Shown here one piece after another: positions 56,378 to 64,000 of a stretch of DNA of 64,000 bases. The DNA lies in the NCBI RefSeq assembly GCF_003202285.1, contig NZ_MASW01000005.1, forward strand, positions 310,001 to 374,000, in the 5' to 3' direction. A program made the translations under genes and the position numbers. The notes under the pieces are model-generated. The model was not told the origin of the DNA, did no database searches, and saw only the letters and a program-made list of their open reading frames with translations. The DNA comes from Prauserella muralis. Lineage in GTDB: Bacteria; Actinomycetota; Actinomycetes; Mycobacteriales; Pseudonocardiaceae. Numbering within the stretch: the stretch's first letter is position 1; each line of letters begins with the position of its first letter.

Positions 56378-57261
56378 CCGGGGCGGCGGTGGGCGTGAGC
56401 AACCCGGTCGGGGTGCACGGCCTGGTCTGGGTCGGAGGCTGGTCGCCGGAGCAGGCGCGGCGCGCGGTGGCGGGCTCGGCGGAGGCGGGGTTCGACCTCA
56501 TCGAGCTGCCCGCGCTGGATCCGGCGTCGTTCGACGTCGCGCTGACCTCCCGGCTGCTGGCCGAGCACGGACTGTCCGCGGTGGCGAGCCTCGGGCTGGA
56601 CGACGCCACCGACGTGTCCAGTGAGGACCCGGACGTGGTGCGGGCGGGCAGGCGCCGACTCGGCCACGCGCTGGCGCTGGTGCGCGATCTCGGCGGCGAC
56701 TATCTCGGCGGGGTGGTGTACTCCAAACTCGGCCGCTACACCGCGCCGGTCACGGCCAGGGGGTGGGCCCACAGCGTCGAGAGCATCGCGTGGCTGGCCG
56801 ACCGCGCCCGCGAGTCGGGCATCACCGTCGGCGTCGAGATCTGCAACCGCTACGAGACCAACGTGCTCAACACCGTCGAACAGGCCTTGGCCTTCATCGC
56901 CGAGACCGGGCGGTCCAATGTGGTCGCCCATCTCGACACCTACCACATGAACATCGAGGAGCGCTCGATGCGCGAACCCGTGCTGGCCGCCCACCGTGCG
57001 GGCCTGCTCGGCTACGTGCACGTCGGCGAGAGCCACCGGGGCCGGCTCGGTACCGGCACCGTCGACTGGGACGCCTTCTTCGGCGCCCTGCGCGAGGTCG
57101 GCTACCCGGGCGCCATCACGTTCGAGAGCTTCTCCTCGGCGGTGGTCCATCCCGCGCTGTCGTCGGCGCTGTCGATCTGGCGGGACACGTGGGACGACGG
57201 CATGCTGCTGGCCCGCGAGGCACGGGAGTTCCTGCGGCAGCGGCTCGGTCAGGACGGCTGA
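56374..57261 (+). CDS. Sugar isomerase/epimerase, D-tagatose 3-epimerase-like TIM barrel
   Basis: The 295-residue protein of the AP-endonuclease-2-like TIM-barrel superfamily has metal and substrate residues in GITVGVEICNRYETNVLNT, LDTYHMNIEE, YVHVGESHRGRLGTGTVDW and ITFESFSS. These match ketose 3-epimerases (D-tagatose/D-psicose/L-ribulose type). The substrate is probably the ketose imported by the ABC system in front. No sugar kinase or aldolase follows, so the rest of the pathway lies elsewhere. GTG start. Overlaps the convergent P450 gene by 13 bp. Confidence 0.85.
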   Translation: MTGAAVGVSNPVGVHGLVWVGGWSPEQARRAVAGSAEAGFDLIELPALDPASFDVALTSRLLAEHGLSAVASLGLDDATDVSSEDPDVVRAGRRRLGHALALVRDLGGDYLGGVVYSKLGRYTAPVTARGWAHSVESIAWLADRARESGITVGVEICNRYETNVLNTVEQALAFIAETGRSNVVAHLDTYHMNIEERSMREPVLAAHRAGLLGYVHVGESHRGRLGTGTVDWDAFFGALREVGYPGAITFESFSSAVVHPALSSALSIWRDTWDDGMLLAREAREFLRQRLGQDG

Positions 57262-58601
57262 GCGCGGCGCGGGGTCGCGACGATCCGCGCGCCCCTGGCG
57301 GGCACCAGGGTGATGTTGCGGGCCTTCGGCCGCTCCGGCGCGGGGCGATCGGGCGCGATGTGATGACGGCTGAGCACGGCACGCAACACGATCGTGGCCT
57401 CCAGCAAAGAGAACCCGGCACCGAGGCAGCGCCGCACGCCTCCGCCGAAGGGGAACCACGTGCCCGCGGCCGGGCCGCCGTCGAGGAAGCGCTCCGGGCG
57501 GAAGGCCTGCGGATCCGCATGGTGGGCCGCATCGCCGTGGACCAGCGCGATCGACGGCATCACGGTGTGCCCCGCGGGGATACGGTAGCCACCGATCTCG
57601 ATGTCGCGCGTAAGCTTGCGCGCCACCTCGGAGATCACCGGGTGCAGCCGCATGGACTCCTTGGCCACCGCCTCCAGGTAGGTGTCGTCGCCCTCGTCGG
57701 CGGCGCGGGTCGCGGCGGCGAGGAGCCGCGGGTCGCGGGCCAGCTCGTGCAGCGCCCACGCCAGTGCCGTCGCGGTGGTCTCGTGCCCGGCCAGCAGCAG
57801 GGTGATGAGCTGGTCGCGCAGCTCCGCGTCGGTGAGCCCGTCACCGTCGCCGGGCGCGGTCAGCAGCCGCGACAGCACGTCGCGCCGCTCGGCCAGGTCG
57901 CCTGCTGCACGCCGCTCGGCGATCTCGGCGTAGAGCAGGTCGTCGACGCGGCGCTGGGTGAGGGCGTAGCGGCGCCACGGTCCGTACCGCTGCAGCCGGG
58001 GGTTGTGCCAGCCGAGCAGGTCGACGGGCCCGACGTCGACGATGCGCCGCAGCAGGGTGCGCAGCTCGTCGAGCCGGGGGCCCTCGGCCACCCCGAACAC
58101 CACGCGCAGGATGATCTCCAGCGTCACCGCCTGCATCCGGGTGTGCGAGGAGAACGGGGTGCCCGGCGGCCAGCGCCGCGCCTCCCGCGTGGCGAGGTCG
58201 GTCACGAGGTCGCGGTAGCCGCGCAGCGCGGCGCCGTTGAACGCGGGCATGAGCAGCTTGCGGGCCCGCAGGTGCACGTCCTCGTCGGTGAGCAGCACCG
58301 AGTGCGCGCCCATGGCGGGTTTGAGGATCACGTTGCCCTCGCCCGCGTGGAAGATCGCCGCCGAGCCGCCGAAGACGGCCCGGATGTGCTCGAGGTCGGC
58401 GAGCTGCACCACGGAGCGTTCCGGATAGATGCGCAGCTTGACGACATCGCCGTAGCGGCGGCGCAGCCGGGGCATCCAGCGGTGCCGGAACGAGCCGAAC
58501 AGCACGGTCTGCACGGCCAGCGGCAGGCGCGGACCGGGTGGCGGCTGGGTCGCGGTGACCTGCTCGGTGCGGACGGCTGGCGGTGCGGCGTCGGTCGTCA
58601 T
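57249..58601 (-). CDS. Cytochrome P450
   Basis: The 450-residue P450 has I-helix LLLAGHETTATALAWAL, K-helix ExxR in AVAKESMRLHP and the heme loop FPFGGGVRRCLGAGF with Cys392 as the axial ligand. A Pro-rich N-terminus (ATQPPPGPRLP) without a membrane helix indicates a soluble enzyme; it resembles mycobacterial CYP132/CYP138-type proteins. No ferredoxin gene is adjacent. It is divergent from a TetR regulator across a perfect 14-bp palindrome, so that regulator probably represses it. Confidence 0.93.
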   Translation of the reverse strand: MTTDAAPPAVRTEQVTATQPPPGPRLPLAVQTVLFGSFRHRWMPRLRRRYGDVVKLRIYPERSVVQLADLEHIRAVFGGSAAIFHAGEGNVILKPAMGAHSVLLTDEDVHLRARKLLMPAFNGAALRGYRDLVTDLATREARRWPPGTPFSSHTRMQAVTLEIILRVVFGVAEGPRLDELRTLLRRIVDVGPVDLLGWHNPRLQRYGPWRRYALTQRRVDDLLYAEIAERRAAGDLAERRDVLSRLLTAPGDGDGLTDAELRDQLITLLLAGHETTATALAWALHELARDPRLLAAATRAADEGDDTYLEAVAKESMRLHPVISEVARKLTRDIEIGGYRIPAGHTVMPSIALVHGDAAHHADPQAFRPERFLDGGPAAGTWFPFGGGVRRCLGAGFSLLEATIVLRAVLSRHHIAPDRPAPERPKARNITLVPARGARIVATPRRAQPS

Positions 58602-58630
58602 CGGCCCTCCCCGGATCTACACGTCCGTTT

Positions 58631-58644
58631 TATACGCGCGTATA
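58631..58644. promoter_or_regulatory. Perfect palindromic operator in the P450 / TetR divergent promoter
   Basis: TATACGCGCGTATA is a perfect 14-bp palindrome, 29 bp upstream of the P450 start and 43 bp upstream of the TetR start. Weaker flanking symmetry (ACACG at 58619-58623 and CGTGT at 58649-58653) extends it. Its size and position fit a TetR dimer site controlling both genes. Confidence 0.75.
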
Positions 58645-58687
58645 GATCGTGTGTCCACCCCCGCGATCGCACGGGTACGCTGAGCGC

Positions 58688-59299
58688 GTGAGCCATCGGG
58701 ACGACCTGCTCGCCGCCGCGCGGCGGCTGCTGGAGGAGCAGGGGTACGCGCACATCACCACGCGCGACCTGGTGGCCGCCTCCGGCACCAACCTCGCCTC
58801 GATCGGCTACCACTTCGGGTCCAAAGCCGGCCTGCTCAACGCCGCCATCGGCGAGGTGTTCGAGGAGTGGACCGAGCAGCTGGCCGAGCTGGCCATGGCC
58901 GACCCCACCGCCTCGCCCGTGGAACGCGGGCACGTCGCCTGGGCGGCGATGCTCAACAGCCTGGCCAGCAAGCGCAAGCTGCTGCTGTCCTACGTCGAGG
59001 CCCTCGCACAGGCCGAGCGGGTGCCCGACCTGCGGGAGCAGTTCGCCGAGCAGTACCGGCGCTGCCGCGCCCGCGTCGCCGAGCTGGTGGCCGAGTCGCT
59101 GGGCGACGGCACGCCCGCCGAGGACCCCCGCTGCCGCGCGGTCGCCAGCTTCGTCATCGCGATCTGCGACGGGCTCTCCGTGCAGTGGCTGCTCGACGCC
59201 GACGGCGCGCCCACCGCGGAGGAGCTCATGGCCGGGCTGGCCGCGATGTGGTCGGCGTCCTTCCCACCAGCCGGGAAACCGGGGGAGCAGCGCGCTTAG
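58688..59299 (+). CDS. TetR-family regulator, probable repressor of the P450 gene
   Basis: The 203-residue protein starts at GTG 58688 (MSHRDDLLAAARRLLEEQGY). The helix-turn-helix is ITTRDLVAASGTNLASIGYHFGSKAGLL in full, with core GTNLASIGYHFGSK. The C-terminal domain has no recognised ligand motif. The shared palindrome with the P450 gene and the lack of other divergent genes point to local control. mshC follows 9 nt after its stop, so some mycothiol-gene transcription may come from this promoter. Confidence 0.9.
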   Translation: MSHRDDLLAAARRLLEEQGYAHITTRDLVAASGTNLASIGYHFGSKAGLLNAAIGEVFEEWTEQLAELAMADPTASPVERGHVAWAAMLNSLASKRKLLLSYVEALAQAERVPDLREQFAEQYRRCRARVAELVAESLGDGTPAEDPRCRAVASFVIAICDGLSVQWLLDADGAPTAEELMAGLAAMWSASFPPAGKPGEQRA

Positions 59300-59308
59300 G
59301 GTTGGGGT

Positions 59309-60547
59309 ATGCAGACTTGGTCCTCGATTGCCGTGCCCCGTGTCCCCGGAACGCCCCGCCCGCTGCGGCTCTTCGACACCGCGAGCGGGCAGGTGCGGCC
59401 CACGGCGCCGGGCAGGGTCGCGAGGATGTACGTCTGCGGCATCACCCCCTACGACGCGACCCACCTCGGGCACGCGGCGACCTACCTGGCCTTCGACCTG
59501 GTGCACCGGCTGTGGCTGGACGCCGGGCACGAGGTGCACTACGTGCAGAACGTCACCGACATCGACGACCCGCTGCTGGAGCGCGCCGAGCGCGACCAGG
59601 ACGACTGGGTAGTGCTCGGGATGCGCGAGACCGCGCTGTTCCGCGAGGACATGGAGGCACTGCGCGTGCTGCCGCCGCAGGACTTCATCGGAGCCGTGGA
59701 GGCGATCCCGGAGATCCTGGAGGTCATCGGCAAGCTGCTCGCCTCGGGCGCGGCCTACCGTGCCGACGACCCCGAGTACCCCGACATCTACTTCGACCGC
59801 TCGTTCACCGGCCGGTTCGGCTACGAGTCGCGCTACGACGCCGAGACCATGGCCGCGTTCTTCGGCGAGCGGGGCGGCGATCCCGACCGGCCGGGCAAGC
59901 GCGACCCGCTCGACGCCCTGCTGTGGCGGATGGCGCGGCCGGGGGAGCCGTCCTGGGAGTCGGAGTTCGGGCTGGGCAGGCCGGGCTGGCACATCGAGTG
60001 CAGCGCCATCGCCGCCAACCGGCTCGGCCTCGGCTTCGACGTCCAGGGCGGGGGCTCGGACCTGGCCTTCCCCCACCACGAGTTCAGCGCCGCGCACGCC
60101 GAGGCGCTCACCGGCGAGCACCCGTTCGCCCGGCACTACGTGCACGCCGGGATGATCGGTCTCGACGGCGCCAAGATGTCGAAGTCGAAGGGCAACCTCG
60201 TGTTCGTGTCGCGGCTGCGGGCCGACGACGTCGAGCCCTCGGCCATCCGCCTCGCGCTGTTCGCCGGGCACTACCGCAGCGACCGGGAGTGGACTCCGGA
60301 ACTGCTCGGTGAGGCGCAGGCCCGGCTGGCCCGCTGGCGCCAGGCGGCGGCCCTGCCCTCCGGCCCGGCGGCCGAGGACACCATCGCCCGCGTGCGGGAC
60401 CACCTCGCCGACGACCTGGACACCGCGCGGGCGCTGGCGGCACTCGACGCCTGGGCCGCCGAGGCGCTGCGCGGCCAGGGCGCCGACTCCGCCGCCCCCG
60501 CCCTGATCCGCGACACGGTGGACTCCCTGCTCGGCGTGGCGCTGTAG
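59309..60547 (+). CDS. mshC: L-cysteine:GlcN-inositol ligase of mycothiol biosynthesis (MshC)
   Basis: The 412-residue ATP-dependent ligase is derived from cysteinyl-tRNA synthetase and joins cysteine to GlcN-Ins. Markers are [38 protein letters not shown] (zinc Cys and HIGH-like motif), [22 protein letters not shown] and KMSKS in [10 protein letters not shown]. The C-terminal anticodon-binding region of CysS is absent, as expected for MshC. It begins 9 nt after the TetR gene. With egtABCD in the window, the organism should make both protective thiols. Confidence 0.95.
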   Translation: MQTWSSIAVPRVPGTPRPLRLFDTASGQVRPTAPGRVARMYVCGITPYDATHLGHAATYLAFDLVHRLWLDAGHEVHYVQNVTDIDDPLLERAERDQDDWVVLGMRETALFREDMEALRVLPPQDFIGAVEAIPEILEVIGKLLASGAAYRADDPEYPDIYFDRSFTGRFGYESRYDAETMAAFFGERGGDPDRPGKRDPLDALLWRMARPGEPSWESEFGLGRPGWHIECSAIAANRLGLGFDVQGGGSDLAFPHHEFSAAHAEALTGEHPFARHYVHAGMIGLDGAKMSKSKGNLVFVSRLRADDVEPSAIRLALFAGHYRSDREWTPELLGEAQARLARWRQAAALPSGPAAEDTIARVRDHLADDLDTARALAALDAWAAEALRGQGADSAAPALIRDTVDSLLGVAL

Positions 60548-60563
60548 CCGTCCCTTGCCGGCG

Positions 60564-60632
60564 GATCCGTCAGCGCGTCCTCGGCAGATCTGTTAGTGCG
60601 TTGCTCGCGGTTCTGTTAGCGCGCTGTTCGCC
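60564..60632. repeat. Three imperfect 23-bp tandem repeats
   Basis: Units start at 60564 (GATCCGTCAGCGCG...), 60587 (GATCTGTTAGTGCG...) and 60610 (GTTCTGTTAGCGCG...), exactly 23 bp apart. The consensus core is CTGTTAGCGCGTTGTTCGC. They fill most of the 128-bp gap between the convergent mshC and ABC-F stops. They form no strong hairpin and read through no gene. Confidence 0.75.
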
Positions 60633-60675
60633 CTGCCGCTGCCGGCCATGTGGCACCACCGCGCGTGACCGCGGC

Positions 60676-62267
<1,592 letters not shown>

Positions 62268-62271
<4 letters not shown>

Positions 62272-62360
62272 GAAGCGACACCGACCCCAGGTAGCGAAAG
62301 GGACACCCGCCGGGCGATCGCCTCGGGCGCGGGTGAGGGCTCGGTGTCAGTGCTTCATGA
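62268..62360 (-). promoter_or_regulatory. Candidate translational attenuator with 3-codon leader ORF before the ABC-F gene
   Basis: Plus-strand TCATGAAGCGACACCGA (62268-62284) is complementary to TCGGTGTC-AGT-GCTTCATGA (62341-62360): 17 base pairs with a 3-nt bulge. In the minus-strand transcript the downstream arm contains the ABC-F AUG and its upstream region. The upstream arm contains AUG AAG CAC UGA (62358-62347), encoding Met-Lys-His. A TAGCCT hexamer at 62373-62368 could be the -10 box of a nearly leaderless transcript. An inner CACCCGC/GCGGGTG stem is also possible. Confidence 0.6.
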
Positions 62361-62432
62361 TGCCGCCAGGCTAGCGCGGGCCCGTCGCGGCGCGCCACCG
62401 GTTTTCTCGGACGCCCCGACGCGCGGGATACC

Positions 62433-63266
62433 GTGGACGGCGTGCCGAACCTGTACGCCACCAGCGACCTGCACGTGACACACCGCGGCAACGCGCCGCA
62501 CGTGGAGAGCATCCGGCCGCAGACGCCGCAGGACTGGCTGCTGGTGGCCGGCGACGTCGGCGAGCGCATGGGGGCCGTCATCGACACGCTGGCGACCCTG
62601 CGCGACCGGTTCGCGACCGTCGTCTGGGTGCCCGGCAACCACGAACTGTGGACCACGGCCAAGGATCCCGACCAGCACCGTGGCCAGGCCCGCTACGACG
62701 AGCTGGTGCGCCGCTGCCGCGAGATCGGCGTGCTCACCCCGGAGGACGCGTTCCCCGTGTGGGAGCACGGGCCGCGCCCGCTGACCATCGCGCCGCTGTT
62801 TCTGCTCTACGACTACAGCTGGCGCACACCCTCCGCGCACGGGCAGCCACTGGAGGAGGCGATGCGCCAGGCCAGGGACGCCGGCATCGTGTGCACCGAC
62901 GAGTACTTCCTGCACCCGGAGCCGCACGACAGCCGCGCCGCGTGGTGCGCGCAGCGGCTCGAGCTCAGCGAGAAGCGGCTCGCCGAGATCCCCGCCGACC
63001 ACGGCACGGTCCTCCTGTCGCACTGGCCGCTGCACCGGCACCCCACCGAACCGCTGCGGCATCCCGAGTTCGCCATGTGGTGCGGCACCGACGAGACCGC
63101 CGACTGGCACGTGCGCTTCCGCGCCGAGATCGCCGTCTACGGCCACCTGCACATTCCCCGCACCACCCACCGCGACGGCGTCCGCTTCGAGGAGGTCTCC
63201 CTCGGCTATCCCCGCGAGTGGCGCAACCGCTCCCGCGGCGCCGTGCCCGTGCGCCGCGTCCTGTAG
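62433..63266 (+). CDS. Calcineurin-like metallophosphoesterase
   Basis: The 277-residue protein has metal-site motifs YATSDLHVTHRG, LVAGDVGER, VPGNHELW, LSHWPLH and YGHLHIPRT, which are the full set of the calcineurin-like family. It would hydrolyse a phosphoester of unknown identity; no export signal is seen. Start GTG 62433 or GTG 62442. It is divergent from the ABC-F gene, and its last 61 bp overlap the convergent MFS gene. Confidence 0.9.
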   Translation: MDGVPNLYATSDLHVTHRGNAPHVESIRPQTPQDWLLVAGDVGERMGAVIDTLATLRDRFATVVWVPGNHELWTTAKDPDQHRGQARYDELVRRCREIGVLTPEDAFPVWEHGPRPLTIAPLFLLYDYSWRTPSAHGQPLEEAMRQARDAGIVCTDEYFLHPEPHDSRAAWCAQRLELSEKRLAEIPADHGTVLLSHWPLHRHPTEPLRHPEFAMWCGTDETADWHVRFRAEIAVYGHLHIPRTTHRDGVRFEEVSLGYPREWRNRSRGAVPVRRVL

Positions 63267-64000
63267 GCACCGCCGCGCAGCGCGAGCGCCGCCGGGGCCA
63301 CCAGCACCAGCAGCGCGGCGGGCAGCAGGAAGCCCAGCGCGGCACCGTGGTGGTAGGGCGCGGTGAACAGCGCGGGCGCCGCCGACATCCCGAGAAACCG
63401 CATCGCCTGCACGATGGAGATCGCGCCGCCCCGGCCCCGCTCCTCACCGGCGAGCACACTGCTGTTGACGCCGACGATCACCAGCTGCGCGCACACTCCC
63501 GCCAGTGACCACGTCGCCGTGGCCACCGCCGCCGAGCCGCTCAGCCCGGTCGCCGCCACCAGCACCGCACCGCCCAGCAGCCCGGAGGCCGCCGCCCAGC
63601 GCGCTCCGTAGCGGTCGCACACCGCGCCGACCAGCCGGGCGGTGAGGAAACCGGCGATGCCGAACCCGGTGAGCGCCACCCCGCGCAGGCCCGCGCCGAA
63701 TCCGAAGGCGTCCTGCAGCCGCAAGGCCACCAGGAACGTGATCCCGGACAGCGCCGCCCAGCCGACCAGCGCGACCAGGCCCGGCAGCACGATCGAGCGG
63801 CGCCACGAGTCCCGCAGCCGCGCCGGGGCACCCTGCGGCGGTGTGTCGGGCGGCAACGGGCACGCCGCGAGCACCGCCGCGACCACGGCGATACCGACGA
63901 ACGCCCACCGCCAGGACGCCTCGGCGGCCAGCCCGCCCGCCAGCGGCCCCGACGTCTGGCCCAGCGCCTGCATCGCGCCGAACAGGCCGAGCACCCTGCC
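63206..64000 (-). CDS. MFS transporter, 5' part cut by window edge
   Basis: The frame stays open from the right edge to the stop at 63206, giving the C-terminal 264 residues. It contains GRVLGLFGAMQALGQTSGPLAGGLAAEASWRWAFVG (key part GAMQALGQTSGPLAGG, the helix 5 motif C region of drug-proton antiporters). About eight further helices follow, including LTGFGIAGFLTARLVGAVCDRYG. The N-terminal helices lie outside the window. The short cytoplasmic tail is encoded in the overlap with the metallophosphoesterase gene. The substrate is unknown. Confidence 0.85.
   Translation of the reverse strand, partial: GRVLGLFGAMQALGQTSGPLAGGLAAEASWRWAFVGIAVVAAVLAACPLPPDTPPQGAPARLRDSWRRSIVLPGLVALVGWAALSGITFLVALRLQDAFGFGAGLRGVALTGFGIAGFLTARLVGAVCDRYGARWAAASGLLGGAVLVAATGLSGSAAVATATWSLAGVCAQLVIVGVNSSVLAGEERGRGGAISIVQAMRFLGMSAAPALFTAPYHHGAALGFLLPAALLVLVAPAALALRGGAYRTRRTGTAPRERLRHSRG

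Overview
The window reads as chromosomal DNA of a very GC-rich actinobacterium, most likely a member of the Pseudonocardiaceae (Amycolatopsis / Saccharomonospora / Prauserella type). This placement is inferred from gene content. Genes for both actinobacterial low-molecular-weight thiols are present: mycothiol (mshC) and ergothioneine (egtABCD). Several gene blocks keep the order known from Mycobacterium tuberculosis: gcvH-garA-ftsR-DUF151-merR, and acn ... ripA-moxR-DUF58-vWA ... fabG-inhA-hemH. GTG and TTG starts and 4-nt ATGA/GTGA overlaps are common. No rRNA, tRNA, CRISPR array, IS element or prophage was seen, and no gene-free stretch exceeds about 300 bp.

Left part (1-13 kb). A divergent zinc-response locus comes first: an mrf/CobW-like gene against rpmB2-rpmG2-rpsN2-rpsR2, the zinc-independent ribosomal protein paralogues, with a Zur-like palindrome between them. 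Then come siroheme synthase, an alpha/beta hydrolase, a dienoyl-CoA isomerase-like crotonase with an acyl-CoA synthetase, and a phospholipid-synthesis CDP-alcohol transferase. The conserved gcvH-garA-ftsR-DUF151-merR block follows, carrying the TCA switch protein GarA and the division regulator FtsR.

Middle-left (13-30 kb). This part holds a membrane-anchored substrate-binding-like protein, a pair of CNNM/CorC-type membrane proteins, an AcnR-like repressor with its own operator, the ergothioneine genes egtABCD, an F420-type nitroreductase-like protein, a secreted S33 peptidase, a TauE/SafE transporter and aconitase. The ergothioneine block sits between acnR and its presumed target acnA.

Middle (30-46 kb). 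Envelope and fatty-acid genes dominate: a RipA-like NlpC/P60 endopeptidase, a MobA-like protein, MoxR-DUF58-vWA, TrmL, a Tat-exported PhoD phosphatase, a four-gene minus-strand operon (response regulator, histidine kinase, TAXI solute-binding protein, thioesterase), FabG-InhA/FabI, a TetR/drug-efflux pair and ferrochelatase.

Right part (46-64 kb). A second AAA+/vWA pair with an unrecognised divergent gene is followed by a DeoR-controlled sugar ABC importer with a ketose 3-epimerase-like enzyme. Next are a cytochrome P450 and TetR pair sharing a perfect palindrome, mshC, an antibiotic-resistance-type ABC-F protein with a striking leader structure, a metallophosphoesterase and a truncated MFS transporter.

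The most unusual non-coding signals are four. (i) A candidate translational attenuator with a three-codon leader ORF lies in front of the ABC-F gene. (ii) Two copies of an about 82-bp three-stem palindromic repeat show compensatory base changes. (iii) Three 23-bp tandem repeats lie between mshC and the ABC-F gene. (iv) Several clean operator-like palindromes lie between divergent genes.
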